Assembly (NCBI GenBank): GCA_965364515.1
Contig: CBDTXZ010000006.1
Span: forward strand, 1 to 36,700
Source: JAHEDH01 sp965364515
GTDB taxonomy: Bacteria; Actinomycetota; Acidimicrobiia; Spongiisociales; ZC4RG35
DNA length: 36,700 nucleotides
Direction: 5' to 3'
Positions 23,646-32,060 of this stretch are shown here, piece by piece. The position numbers and the translations under genes are program-made. The notes beneath the pieces were generated by a model. It searched no databases, was not told the origin of the DNA, and saw only the letters and a program-made list of their open reading frames with translations. The stretch's first letter is position 1, and each line of letters starts with the position of its first letter.

Positions 23646-23653
23646 CGCTGGTC

Positions 23654-24988
23654 ATGGCCGACCTGCGAACCACAGTGCACGAACTCATGCCGAACCTGCG
23701 AGCAACGCTGCAGCAGCTCATCGAGATTCCCTCGGTCAGCGCCTCTGGCTATCCGGAGGCCGAGGTTCGGCGCTCGGCGGAGCGGGTTCGTGACCTGCTG
23801 GCCGCTGCGGGCGCCAGCGACGCCAGACTGCTCGAACAGCCCGGAGCGCATCCGGCGGTCTTCGGATCCGTGCCAGGACCTGAGGGTGCGCCGACGGTGC
23901 TGCTCTACGCACACCACGACGTGCAACCTCCGGGTCCGAGCAAAGAGTGGGAGACGGAGCCCTTCGTCCCGTTCGAGCGAGACGGCCGTCTGTACGGCCG
24001 GGGGGCCTCTGACGACAAATCCGGCATCATCATGCACCTGGGCACGCTGCTCGCATACGACGGCGAGCCTCCGGTCAACCTGAAGATCTTCATCGAGGGC
24101 GAAGAGGAGATCGGCTCAGCGCACCTGGGAGGCTTCCTCGACACCTACGCAGAGACGCTTGCTGCCGATGCCATCGTGATCGCCGACTCCAGCAACTGGC
24201 GCGTCGGCGAGCCGGCCCTCACGACGTCCCTCCGAGGCCTGGTCGCCTGCGTCGTCGAGGTGCGCACGGCCGAGAGGGCGGTCCACTCCGGGCTCTACGG
24301 CGGGGTCTTCCCCGATGCAATCACGACTCTCGCCCGCATGCTGTCGACTCTGCACACAGACTCCGGCGACGTCGCCGTGGAAGGTCTGGTGGCATCGGAG
24401 TCGGACCCGCTCGACCTCACAGAGGACGAGATCAGATCTGCGATGGGCACCGTTCCCGGACTCTCCCAGATCGGCTCCGGGGGCCTCACCTCGCGGATGT
24501 GGACCAAGCCGTCCATCTCGGTCCTGGCGATCGACGCCCCTGGCCTCGACGAAGCCATCAACCAACTCGTGCCGGTGGCGAGCGCCAAGGTCAGCATGCG
24601 GATCGCCCCCGGACAGGAACCTGCAGCCGCGATGAATGCGCTGCGCACACACCTGCTCGAGCATGTGCCGTGGGGGGCCGAGGTGACGGTCACTGGAGTC
24701 GAGTCCGGCCAGGCCTTCCAACTTCCGCTCGCCGGACCGGCGGTCGACGCCTTCCGATCCTCGATGGCAGAGGTGTGGCAGACCGACGTCGTCGAGATGG
24801 GGGTGGGTGGATCCATCCCGTTCGTCGCCGACTTCTCATCCCGGTACCCCGAGGCCGCGATCCTGCTGACGGGGGCAGGCGACCCCACGTCGGCGGTCCA
24901 CGCCCCGAACGAGAGTCAGGACCTCGACGACCTCGAGAAGGCGGTCCTCGCTCAGGCCATGGCGCTCGGGAAGCTCGGATTGCCGTGA
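23654..24988 (+). CDS. M20-family metallopeptidase (dipeptidase)
   Basis: A 444-residue di-zinc peptidase. Metal-site motifs in order: LLYAHHDVQPPG (HxD), YGRGASDDKSG (bridging Asp), IEGEEEIGS (catalytic Glu and ligand Glu), IVIADSSNW (ligand Asp) and AVHAPNES (final His). The dimerisation domain is inserted at about 180-310. Likely a cytoplasmic dipeptidase or carboxypeptidase of the CNDP/PepV type; specificity unknown. Its TGA overlaps the GTG of nucS (GTGA), so the two genes are coupled. Confidence 0.9.
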   Translation: MADLRTTVHELMPNLRATLQQLIEIPSVSASGYPEAEVRRSAERVRDLLAAAGASDARLLEQPGAHPAVFGSVPGPEGAPTVLLYAHHDVQPPGPSKEWETEPFVPFERDGRLYGRGASDDKSGIIMHLGTLLAYDGEPPVNLKIFIEGEEEIGSAHLGGFLDTYAETLAADAIVIADSSNWRVGEPALTTSLRGLVACVVEVRTAERAVHSGLYGGVFPDAITTLARMLSTLHTDSGDVAVEGLVASESDPLDLTEDEIRSAMGTVPGLSQIGSGGLTSRMWTKPSISVLAIDAPGLDEAINQLVPVASAKVSMRIAPGQEPAAAMNALRTHLLEHVPWGAEVTVTGVESGQAFQLPLAGPAVDAFRSSMAEVWQTDVVEMGVGGSIPFVADFSSRYPEAAILLTGAGDPTSAVHAPNESQDLDDLEKAVLAQAMALGKLGLP

Positions 24989-25644
24989 GACTGGTCATCG
25001 CGGAGTGCACGGTCGACTACGAGGGCCGGCTGAAGGCGCATCTCCCCCGAGCCCAGCGATTGTTGATGGTGAAGGCAGACGGGTGTGTTGCGATCCACAG
25101 CGACGGTGGGGCCTACAAGCCGCTGAACTGGATGAATGCCCCCAACACGGTGACGGAGAGCGAAGCCGAATGGATCGTCGAGAACCCCAAAGGTGAGCGA
25201 CTCACCATCACGCTCCACGAAGTCATCTCCGACACCGCCCACGAGCTCGGCGAAGATCCCGGCCTCATCAAGGACGGGGTTGAGGCCCACCTCCAGGAGC
25301 TTCTGGCTGCCAGGCCATGGGTCCTCGAGGACGACCTCGAACTGATCCGCCGGGAGTTTCAGACCGACATCGGGCCGGTGGACCTCCTCTGCCAGAGCGT
25401 GGACGGCGCGACCGTGGCCGTCGAGATCAAGCGACGCGGGGAGATCGACGGTGTCGAGCAACTCGCCCGGTACGTCGAGCGACTCGACAACGACCCCAGG
25501 CTCGCCCCGGTCCGAGGGATCTTCGCTGCGCAGATCATCAAGCCGCAGGCGAAGACACTCGCCGACGCCCGCGGCATCACCTGCGTCGAGGTGGACTACG
25601 ACGGCCTCCGCGAGATCGAATCCCGCGAACTGCGGCTCTTCTAG
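24985..25644 (+). CDS. nucS: Mismatch-specific endonuclease NucS/EndoMS
   Basis: A 219-residue protein with the characteristic start VRLVIAECTVDYEGRLKAHL and AYKPLNWMNAP of actinobacterial NucS. The C-terminal nuclease domain has the PD-(D/E)xK residues D133 (GPVD), E147 and K149 (VEIKR). In mycobacteria and Corynebacterium, which lack MutS/MutL, NucS cuts both strands at mismatches and provides the non-canonical mismatch repair. The protein ends LRLF, resembling the C-terminal clamp-binding tail of homologues. GTG start overlaps the peptidase stop. Confidence 0.95.
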   Translation: MRLVIAECTVDYEGRLKAHLPRAQRLLMVKADGCVAIHSDGGAYKPLNWMNAPNTVTESEAEWIVENPKGERLTITLHEVISDTAHELGEDPGLIKDGVEAHLQELLAARPWVLEDDLELIRREFQTDIGPVDLLCQSVDGATVAVEIKRRGEIDGVEQLARYVERLDNDPRLAPVRGIFAAQIIKPQAKTLADARGITCVEVDYDGLREIESRELRLF

Positions 25645-25699
25645 GGCGCCGCTCGATGGGAACACGACGATCGACCTCTGTGCCATCGGCCATCTGCCT

Positions 25700-25750
25700 T
25701 CAGCTCTCAGGAACGTGTGAACCCGCCGAGAGCCGAGAGCCGAGAGCTGA
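25700..25750. repeat. Inverted repeat enclosing heptamer repeats, after nucS
   Basis: TCAGCTCTC (25700-25708) is the exact reverse complement of GAGAGCTGA (25742-25750). The second arm falls within the tandem CCGAGAG units. It may act as a terminator for nucS or be a mobile-repeat trace. Confidence 0.45.
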
Positions 25751-25753
25751 CAG
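25726..25753. repeat. Tandem heptamer CCGAGAG x3 plus a variant
   Basis: Three consecutive CCGAGAG units (25726-25746), then CTGACAG (25747-25753). The unit is nearly the same as the CCGACAG heptamer at 36665-36699. Confidence 0.8.
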
Positions 25754-25792
25754 CACGGCGGTACAGCAGCCGTCGGGCTCGGCGCGCTGACG

Positions 25793-26257
25793 ATGCTCCA
25801 CATCGTCTTGGTTCATCCGGAGATTCCGCCGAATACGGGGAATGCGATGCGGCTGGCCGCCAACACCGGGGCGAGCCTCCATCTCATCGAGCCGTTGGGG
25901 TTCGCGCTCGACGATGCACGGCTCCGGCGTGCGGGGATGGACTACCGCGAACGGGCGACGGTGACCGTGCACCCAGATCTCGAGTCCTGGCGCTCCACGC
26001 ATCGGGGCAGGATCTTCGCACTCGCCAAGTCCGGGACCGTGCCGTACCACGAGGTCGAATACCGGCCCGGTGACGCACTCGTGTTCGGACGGGAGTCGGT
26101 CGGGCTCGAACGTTCTGTGCTCGAGTCGGACTGGATCGACGGCGTCGTGGCCATCCCGATGCGGCCCGGCGTGCGGTCTCTCAACCTCTCGAACTCCGTG
26201 GCGGTCGTCACCTACGAGGCGTGGCGCCAACTCGGTTTCGAGGGTGCGGATTCCTAG
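25793..26257 (+). CDS. trmL: tRNA (cytidine/uridine-34 2'-O)-methyltransferase TrmL
   Basis: A 154-residue SPOUT (trefoil-knot) methyltransferase of TrmL size. The three SpoU motifs are clear: NTGNAMRLAANTG near the N-terminus, LVFGRESVGLE, and IPMRPGVRSLNLSNSVAVVT forming the SAM-binding knot. TrmL methylates the ribose at the wobble position of tRNA-Leu isoacceptors, aiding codon reading. No good Shine-Dalgarno or -10 box is visible before ATG 25793; the preceding 148 bp contain heptamer repeats. Confidence 0.93.
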   Translation: MLHIVLVHPEIPPNTGNAMRLAANTGASLHLIEPLGFALDDARLRRAGMDYRERATVTVHPDLESWRSTHRGRIFALAKSGTVPYHEVEYRPGDALVFGRESVGLERSVLESDWIDGVVAIPMRPGVRSLNLSNSVAVVTYEAWRQLGFEGADS

Positions 26258-26271
26258 TCGCGGGGCGTCGG

Positions 26272-26277
26272 TAGCCT
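26272..26277 (+). promoter_or_regulatory. -10 box, leaderless promoter of the ABC ATPase/permease pair
   Basis: TAGCCT, 7 nt before ATG 26285; no Shine-Dalgarno. Confidence 0.5.
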
Positions 26278-26284
26278 GCCCCCG

Positions 26285-27010
26285 ATGATGCACGCGGTAC
26301 GGGCCGAGCAGGCCTCGAAGATCTACGGCTCCGGCCCCACCGAAGTACGCGCCCTCGACGAGGTCACGGTCTCGTTCGAGCAGGGCCGGTTTTCGGCGAT
26401 CATGGGCCCGTCTGGGTCCGGGAAGTCCACGCTCCTGCATTGCACGGCGGGTCTCGACGAGTTGACCTCCGGCAAGGTGTTCATCGGGGATCAGGATCTG
26501 GGGGCGCTGAACGACCGCGAGCTGACGCTGCTCAGGAGAACACGGGTCGGCTTCGTGTTCCAGGCGTTCAACCTGGTGCCGACGCTGTCGGCCAGCGAGA
26601 ACATCACGCTCCCGCTCGACATCGCGGGCACCCGGGTGAACAGCGACTGGTTCGATCGTGTCATCTCGGTGCTCGAGATCGGCGATCGCCTCGATCACCG
26701 ACCTTCGGAGCTCTCAGGTGGACAGCAGCAGCGAGTGGCCGTTGCCCGGGCGCTGGCGTCCCAGCCCGACGTCATCTTCGCCGATGAGCCCTCCGGGAAC
26801 CTCGATTCCAAGTCGGGTGCCCAGCTGCTGGAGTTTCTGCGCCTCGCGGTCGACGAGTTCGATCAGACGATCGTGATGGTCACCCATGATCCGATCGCCG
26901 CCGGATACGCCGACCGGGCGGTGTTCCTCGAGGACGGCCGCATCGTTGACGACATGGCTTCGCCCACCGCCGAGGCGGTTCTGGACAAGATCAAGACGCT
27001 CGAGGTCTGA
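26285..27010 (+). CDS. ABC transporter ATPase (LolD/MacB type)
   Basis: A 241-residue ATPase: Walker A GPSGSGKST, Q-loop VFQAFNLVP, signature LSGGQQQ, Walker B VIFADEPSGNLD and H-loop VTHD. The group pairs with FtsX-like permeases in macrolide/peptide export, lipoprotein release or cell-wall enzyme control. The stop overlaps the permease ATG by one base (TGATG). Two ATGs stand in tandem at the start. Unlike the ATPase at 5742 it has no cNMP domain. Substrate unknown. Confidence 0.92.
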   Translation: MMHAVRAEQASKIYGSGPTEVRALDEVTVSFEQGRFSAIMGPSGSGKSTLLHCTAGLDELTSGKVFIGDQDLGALNDRELTLLRRTRVGFVFQAFNLVPTLSASENITLPLDIAGTRVNSDWFDRVISVLEIGDRLDHRPSELSGGQQQRVAVARALASQPDVIFADEPSGNLDSKSGAQLLEFLRLAVDEFDQTIVMVTHDPIAAGYADRAVFLEDGRIVDDMASPTAEAVLDKIKTLEV

Positions 27011-29550
27011 TGTTCCGGGCGACCCTGAAAGGGCTCCTCGGTCACAAGCTGAGGCTGGCGCTCACCGTGCTGGCGATCATGCTCGGCACGGGTCTGATCG
27101 CCGGGAGCTACGTCTTCACCGATACGCTCGACCGGGTCTTCTCCGATCTGTTCTCCCAGTCCTTTGCTGGAATCGACGCCCAGGTCACGAGCGACGTCAC
27201 CGACGAACTCTCGTCCTTCACGTTCCCCGAACGCCTTCCCGAGGGACTGGTCGACGAGATCGCCGCGCTGGACGAGGTCGAGACCGCCGTCGGAGCCATT
27301 GCAGGACTGGTGACGCTGATCGACCCTCAGGGCGAGGCATTAGGCGGATTCGGCCCTCCGACCATCGGTACGTCGTGGTCGGACGAGGCCAGCCCCCTCA
27401 CCGTCAGAGAAGGCAGTCCTCCGCGGGGGGAGGCCGACCTCGTGATCGACGCATCGAGCGCTCAGCGCCTCGACATCGAGATCGGCGACGAGGTCGGCGT
27501 GATCGCGCTCGGCGAGCAAGAGCGCTTTCGCGTCGTCGGGACGATCGGCCTCGGCGGGTCCTCGAACTTCGGGGGCGCCACCTTCGTCTCGTTCACATAT
27601 GAATCGGCCCAGCGCCTGTTCGCCGCCGAGGGAGTCGTCGACACCATCGCAGTGGTCGGCGCCGGCGACATCTCACCCGAGGCGCTGGTGGCCGCCATCG
27701 AGGAGATCGCTCCGGAGAACACGTCCGTGGTCGATGCTGAAACCGCGGCCGAGCAACAGTTGTCCGGTTTCAAGGAGGCGCTCGACTTCGTCAACACATT
27801 CCTGCTCGCCTTCGGCTACGTGTCTTTGTTCGTGGGCGGTTTCCTGATCTTCAACACCTTCCAGGTGATCGTCGCTCAACGCACGAAGGAGCTCGCACTG
27901 CTTCGCGCGATCGGAGCGACCAAGCGTCAAGTCCGGGGGATGGTGTTGAGCGAAGCCCTGATCGTGAGCGTCATCGGCTCGATGTTGGGCGTGGTGTTCG
28001 GCGTGGCGCTGGCGATCGGGATCAGAGGGGCTTTCAGCCGGTTCGGCGGTGAGATCCCGGCCACGACACCCCAGATCCTTCCGCGCACGATTCTGATCGC
28101 GGTGCTCTCGGGCGTCGTCGTCACCGTGGTGTCGGCTCTCGTGCCTGCGTATCGGGCAAGCGCCGTCCCTCCCATCGCAGCACTCAGGCAGGTCGCTGCC
28201 CGCCCGAGCGGGCGGCTCTTCCGGATCGTCACGATCGTCGGTTCGACCGTGGCGACCATCGGTACCGGCGTGATCGCCGCGGGTCTCTTTCTCGATCCAC
28301 CCGATCAGATCCCGAGGGCGGCGTTCGTGGGAGTCGGGGCTGCATTGCTGTTCATCGGCCTGGCCGTACTGTCCGCCGCCTTCGCCCGCCCACTCGGACG
28401 GACGCTCGGGGCTCCGATCCGCGCGGCCTTCGGAGCGATCGGCCGGCTCGCGACCGAGAATGCGGTTCGAAACCCCGGTCGGACGGCAGTCACCTCTGCT
28501 GCACTCATGGTCGGAGTCGCACTGATGGTGTTCGTCACCATTCTCGCTTCGAGCCTCGAAGCGACCACGGACCGGCTGATCGAGGACACGTTCAAGACTG
28601 ATCTCGTGGTTCAGCCGATCGGCTTCGGGGCGGCAGGGTTGTCGCCTGCGGTGGCAGATCGGATCGAGCAACTCGACGAGGTCTCGCAGGTCACCCGCAC
28701 CCGAGGCGGCCCGATGCTGGTGGAGGGAGACGTCGAATTCGTGAGTGCCGCCGAGCTGGACCGGCTGACGGACGCGATCGACATCGAGGTCGTGGCCGGC
28801 GATCTGGCCTCTGTCGGGGCAGACGGCGTTGCCATCTCCGAGGACGTTGCGTCAGACCTCGACGTGGGGCTCGGAGACACGCTCGACGTCGAGTTCGCTC
28901 GAACCGGGGAACAGGAGCTCACTGTGAGGGCGGTGTTCGTCGAGGCGGGACCCGGCAGCAACATCTATCTCGATCTGGAGGGCTTCCGGCAGAACTTCGT
29001 CGAGGACTTCGACCAGTCGCTGTTCGTGAAGTTCGACCGTTCCGTTCCCTCGGCGGATGCCCGGGAGGCCGTTGAACTCGTGCTGGAGGACTTCCCTGGC
29101 ACGACCAGCCTCGACCAGTCGGAATTCGCGGATCAGGCGATCACCGGCATCCGGGGATTCGTCGGCCTGGTGTATGCACTTCTGGCTCTTGCGCTGGTGA
29201 TCGCGTTCGTCGGAATCATCAACACCCTGCTGCTCTCGGTCATCGAACGGACGAGGGAGATCGGTCTACTCCGAGCGGTCGGTTCCACGCGGAAACAGGT
29301 CCGCCGGATGGTCACGTGGGAGTCGGTGATCATCGCCGTGTACGGAGCGCTGCTCGGGTCGGTCGTCGGCATCGTGCTCGCCAGGGCGTTGGTCGAGGCC
29401 CTGGACACAGAGGAGATCGTGTTTCGTGTCCCGGCCGCCCAGATCGCCGTGGCAGTCTTCCTGGCCTTGATCGCAGGGATCGTGGCGGCCATCTACCCGG
29501 CGCGTCGGGCTTCCCGTCTCAACGTCCTCGAGGCGATCGCCTACGAGTGA
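27010..29550 (+). CDS. Large FtsX-type ABC permease with two FtsX domains
   Basis: An 846-residue permease. An N-terminal helix (~14-36) precedes an extracytoplasmic MacB-PCD-like domain. The first FtsX unit (~260-390) has RTKELALLRAIGATKRQVRG, two extra helices follow (~405-460), then a second extracytoplasmic domain and a second FtsX unit with RTREIGLLRAVGSTRKQVRR near the C-terminus. About ten membrane segments in all, so one polypeptide probably forms the whole channel with an ATPase dimer. Its last 10 bp overlap the 3' end of the convergent marR gene. Confidence 0.9.
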   Translation: MFRATLKGLLGHKLRLALTVLAIMLGTGLIAGSYVFTDTLDRVFSDLFSQSFAGIDAQVTSDVTDELSSFTFPERLPEGLVDEIAALDEVETAVGAIAGLVTLIDPQGEALGGFGPPTIGTSWSDEASPLTVREGSPPRGEADLVIDASSAQRLDIEIGDEVGVIALGEQERFRVVGTIGLGGSSNFGGATFVSFTYESAQRLFAAEGVVDTIAVVGAGDISPEALVAAIEEIAPENTSVVDAETAAEQQLSGFKEALDFVNTFLLAFGYVSLFVGGFLIFNTFQVIVAQRTKELALLRAIGATKRQVRGMVLSEALIVSVIGSMLGVVFGVALAIGIRGAFSRFGGEIPATTPQILPRTILIAVLSGVVVTVVSALVPAYRASAVPPIAALRQVAARPSGRLFRIVTIVGSTVATIGTGVIAAGLFLDPPDQIPRAAFVGVGAALLFIGLAVLSAAFARPLGRTLGAPIRAAFGAIGRLATENAVRNPGRTAVTSAALMVGVALMVFVTILASSLEATTDRLIEDTFKTDLVVQPIGFGAAGLSPAVADRIEQLDEVSQVTRTRGGPMLVEGDVEFVSAAELDRLTDAIDIEVVAGDLASVGADGVAISEDVASDLDVGLGDTLDVEFARTGEQELTVRAVFVEAGPGSNIYLDLEGFRQNFVEDFDQSLFVKFDRSVPSADAREAVELVLEDFPGTTSLDQSEFADQAITGIRGFVGLVYALLALALVIAFVGIINTLLLSVIERTREIGLLRAVGSTRKQVRRMVTWESVIIAVYGALLGSVVGIVLARALVEALDTEEIVFRVPAAQIAVAVFLALIAGIVAAIYPARRASRLNVLEAIAYE

Positions 29551-30020
29551 CCATTCCGTTGGCGGATTCGTTCCATCACGTCGACGATCGTGTCGCGTTC
29601 GTGGTCACTGAGGAGACCGGTGAAGTGCTCTTCGAGATCCCCGATGTGGATGGCGAGCGCGTGTGAGAGGACCGACTTGCCTTCGTCGGTGATCGCCACG
29701 TATTGCACACGTCGGTCCGCGTCGCAGGCTCTGCGCGCTGCGTAGCCTGCATCGACGAGACGGGCGACCATCCGGGTGACGCCGCCAGAGGTGAGTGCGA
29801 CCTGATCGGCCAACTCGCCCATGCTCAGCTGCCCTCCGGAGCGCTCCAGCCGCAACAGGCCCTCGAAGAGGCTCTGGTTGATGCCGGCGTGCTCGCGCAA
29901 CGAGCGGTCGAAGGTGCGATTGAGCTGAGCCATCGCCTCGAGCAACACGCCGAACGTGTGGATGCGGCTGTCGCTGCAGAGGGACTCGTCGGTGTGACTG
30001 TCGACCGGTGGGGACGTCAT
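29541..30020 (-). CDS. MarR-family transcriptional regulator
   Basis: A 159-residue winged-helix protein. The recognition segment is LSMGELADQVALTSGGVTRM, followed by the wing with DRRVQYVAITDEG. Flanking helices (FGVLLEAMAQLNRTFDR; LLSDHERDTIVDVME) form the dimer interface. No conserved redox Cys pair of the OhrR type is apparent; one Cys lies in the wing (RRACDADRR). It is divergent from yceI, and palindromes in the shared region suggest it represses both. ATG 30020 is preferred to ATG 30032 because TATGCT lies 7 nt upstream and contains the ATG at 30032. Confidence 0.88.
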   Translation of the reverse strand: MTSPPVDSHTDESLCSDSRIHTFGVLLEAMAQLNRTFDRSLREHAGINQSLFEGLLRLERSGGQLSMGELADQVALTSGGVTRMVARLVDAGYAARRACDADRRVQYVAITDEGKSVLSHALAIHIGDLEEHFTGLLSDHERDTIVDVMERIRQRNGHS

Positions 30021-30027
30021 GGAGATC

Positions 30028-30033
30028 AGCATA
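30028..30033 (-). promoter_or_regulatory. -10 box, leaderless promoter of marR
   Basis: TATGCT on the minus strand, 7 nt before ATG 30020. Confidence 0.5.
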
Positions 30034-30037
30034 TCAG

Positions 30038-30055
30038 GAGATGTTCCGAAATCTC
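30038..30055. promoter_or_regulatory. Inverted repeat upstream of marR
   Basis: GAGAT-N8-ATCTC just upstream of the marR -10 box. A candidate autoregulatory operator; 5-bp arms only. Confidence 0.3.
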
Positions 30056-30060
30056 ACCAC

Positions 30061-30111
30061 TCAATAGTTGACATCTCAATCTTTTCTTCGTTAGAGTTGC
30101 TTGAGTACTCA
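30061..30111. promoter_or_regulatory. Clustered TCAA/TTGA half-sites, candidate MarR operators for yceI
   Basis: TCAA (30061), TTGA (30068) and TCAA (30076) alternate, giving TTGA-CATC-TCAA over the -35 box. The 10-bp palindrome TGAGTACTCA (30102-30111) covers the expected start of transcription. This arrangement suits repression by the divergent MarR protein. Confidence 0.45.
30068..30097 (+). promoter_or_regulatory. Sigma-70-type promoter of yceI
   Basis: Perfect -35 TTGACA (30068-30073), 18-bp spacer, -10 TAGAGT (30092-30097). Leader of about 48 nt with AAGGAG at 30139-30144. Confidence 0.65.
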
Positions 30112-30151
30112 GATAAACGTATCTGGAAAGAACTCACGAAGGAGCACGACC

Positions 30152-30697
30152 ATGGCAGAGACACTCACAAAGCCCGATACCGGCATCTGGACCTTCGATC
30201 CGGACCACACCTCGATCGGATTCACCGTCAAGCACCTGATGGCAGCAAAGGTGCGAGGGAGCTTCAAGAGCTTCTCGGGGACGATCGACCAGGGTGAGAG
30301 CGCAGAGACCACGTCGGCACGGGTCACCATCGAGGCCGCCTCGATCGACACCGGCGCCGAGGACCGAGACAACCACCTGCGGAGCGGAGACTTCCTCGAG
30401 GTCGACACCTACCCCACCATCACGTTCGAGACCACCTCGATCACCAACAACGGCTCAGACTTCGAGGTCGTGGGCGACCTGACGATCAAGGACGTCACCA
30501 AGTCCGTGAGCCTGTCGATGGCCTACGGCGGCATCATGGCCGACCCGTGGGGCAACGAGAAGGCGATCTTCTCCGGTGAGACGAAGATCAACCGCGAGGA
30601 GTTCGGCCTCACCTGGAACCAGGCACTCGAGGCCGGCGGGTGGCTCGTCGGCAAGGACGTGCTCATCGAGGTCGAGGTTCAAGCAGCCAAGGCCTGA
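30152..30697 (+). CDS. YceI-family protein
   Basis: A 181-residue lipocalin-like beta-barrel. TWTFDPDHTSIGF-type opening (here IWTFDPDHTSIGFTVKHLM), VRGSFKSFSGTI, DNHLRSGDFLEVDTYPTITF and a conserved Trp-containing C-terminal region match YceI, which binds polyisoprenoids or amphiphiles in its barrel. No signal peptide, so it is cytoplasmic, as is common in actinobacteria. ATG 30152 has AAGGAG 7 nt upstream. Divergent MarR gene and palindromes indicate repressor control. A strong terminator follows. Confidence 0.92.
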   Translation: MAETLTKPDTGIWTFDPDHTSIGFTVKHLMAAKVRGSFKSFSGTIDQGESAETTSARVTIEAASIDTGAEDRDNHLRSGDFLEVDTYPTITFETTSITNNGSDFEVVGDLTIKDVTKSVSLSMAYGGIMADPWGNEKAIFSGETKINREEFGLTWNQALEAGGWLVGKDVLIEVEVQAAKA

Positions 30698-30721
30698 ACC
30701 CGACGAAAACGACCCAGACAT

Positions 30722-30756
30722 CCGAGCGGCGCCCCGAACATCGGGGCGCCGCTCGG
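30722..30756 (+). terminator. Terminator of yceI
   Basis: Perfect 16-bp stem (30722-30737 with 30741-30756), 3-nt loop ACA, followed by CGTTT. One of the strongest hairpins in the window. Confidence 0.9.
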
Positions 30757-30793
30757 CGTTTCCGGTCGAGTCGTCACAGTGACCCGGTCGTTC

Positions 30794-30799
30794 TACGAT
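30794..30799 (+). promoter_or_regulatory. -10 box before the alpha/beta hydrolase gene
   Basis: TACGAT, about 40 nt before ATG 30840; a short leader with GGAG (30828-30831) would follow. Confidence 0.35.
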
Positions 30800-30839
30800 C
30801 GTTGAAGTCGCCGCCTGATGCGCCGATGGAGAACCTCAC

Positions 30840-32018
30840 ATGGCCTCTGCACTCCTCTTCACATATGGTTTCACCGCGCTGCTCTTGACGGTCAACGCCC
30901 TCCGACGGCTCAGGAGCCCGCGGGCTCCACTGCCGCCACTGTGGCTACCAGCGATGATCACGACATCGCTGGCGCCGCTCTGGCTCCTCTCATGCGTCGT
31001 CCTCGGATCGATCTTCGTGCTCGCCGGAGGCACCAACCTGGGGATGGGTCGGCTCGGGCTGTGGATGCTCGGTGTGTCCGTCATCGGCCTCCTCGCCATC
31101 ATCGCTCGCAGTGCCCGGTCGGCCGGTCAGCTCGCCGAACGCACAGAGACACCAGTGTTCACCGAGTCACTCCCGACCGCGCTCACAGGTCGCCCGATCC
31201 CGACGCCTCGGGACATCGAGCAAGTCGACTCCATCCCCTACGACGGCGACCTCACCCTCGATCTCATCCGCAGCTTCGATTCGCCGGACCGCTCACCCGT
31301 CCTCGTCTACGTTCACGGCGGAGGCTGGACGGGAGGAGGCCCACAGAAGCAAGCTCGTCGCATGTATCACAGCCTGGCTCGGGAAGGCTGGACGGTCGCA
31401 GCGATCCGCTACCCCTTCGCCCCCGTTGCCTCGATCCCCGACCAGGTGCGGGCCGTGAAGTCGGCGATCCACCATCTGCGGTCGAACGCCCACGAATTCG
31501 GCCTCGACCCGGAACGAATGGTCCTCTCTGGGAGCTCGGCGGGCGCACACCTGGCAGCGCTCGCCGCACTCACAACCGCCCCGGCCTTCCAGACCGGGTT
31601 CGAGGACGCCGACACCTCGGTGTCCGCCTGTGTGCCGATGTACGGCATCTACGACATGGCGAACCGGAACAGGACCCGTCCCGACTGGCCCTACATCGAC
31701 CGCGACGTCATGAAGGGCTCCTACCACGAGAAGCCAGATGCCTTCCATGCCGTGTCACCACTCGATCACGTGTCCGCCGAGGCTCCCCCGTTTCTGGTGG
31801 TTCACGGAACCCACGACTCTCTGGTCCCAATCGCGGAAGCAGAGATCTTCGTCGACGCACTCTCCCGGGAAGGAGTCCGGGTGGACTTCGTTCGCGTGCT
31901 CGGCGCACAGCACGGATTCGACGGCCTCTCGTCTCGCGTGAGTCGACAGACTGCTGCGATGGTCACCACATGGGTCAACCAGCTGGTCGGCGCACCCGTG
32001 CAGTCACAGGAGCGTTGA
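30840..32018 (+). CDS. Alpha/beta hydrolase (esterase/lipase) with N-terminal membrane helices
   Basis: A 392-residue protein. Residues 1-~90 hold about three hydrophobic helices; the hydrolase domain begins near 120. VYVHGGGWTGGG (157-166) is the HGGG oxyanion hole of HSL/BD-FAE-type esterases, SGSSAGAHLA (230-239) the nucleophile elbow with S233, and VVHGTHDSLVP plus AQHGFD give the catalytic Asp and His. Probably a membrane-anchored carboxylesterase with the active site near the lipid surface. GGAG lies 8 nt before ATG 30840. Confidence 0.87.
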   Translation: MASALLFTYGFTALLLTVNALRRLRSPRAPLPPLWLPAMITTSLAPLWLLSCVVLGSIFVLAGGTNLGMGRLGLWMLGVSVIGLLAIIARSARSAGQLAERTETPVFTESLPTALTGRPIPTPRDIEQVDSIPYDGDLTLDLIRSFDSPDRSPVLVYVHGGGWTGGGPQKQARRMYHSLAREGWTVAAIRYPFAPVASIPDQVRAVKSAIHHLRSNAHEFGLDPERMVLSGSSAGAHLAALAALTTAPAFQTGFEDADTSVSACVPMYGIYDMANRNRTRPDWPYIDRDVMKGSYHEKPDAFHAVSPLDHVSAEAPPFLVVHGTHDSLVPIAEAEIFVDALSREGVRVDFVRVLGAQHGFDGLSSRVSRQTAAMVTTWVNQLVGAPVQSQER

Positions 32019-32048
32019 TATCGGCCGGCGGCGTGTGCCGTTTCATGG

Positions 32049-32054
32049 CATGAT
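32049..32054 (+). promoter_or_regulatory. Weak -10 box before the beta-propeller gene
   Basis: CATGAT, 6 nt before GTG 32061. It fits the leaderless spacing; four of six bases match TATAAT. Confidence 0.3.
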
Positions 32055-32060
32055 GCGACG

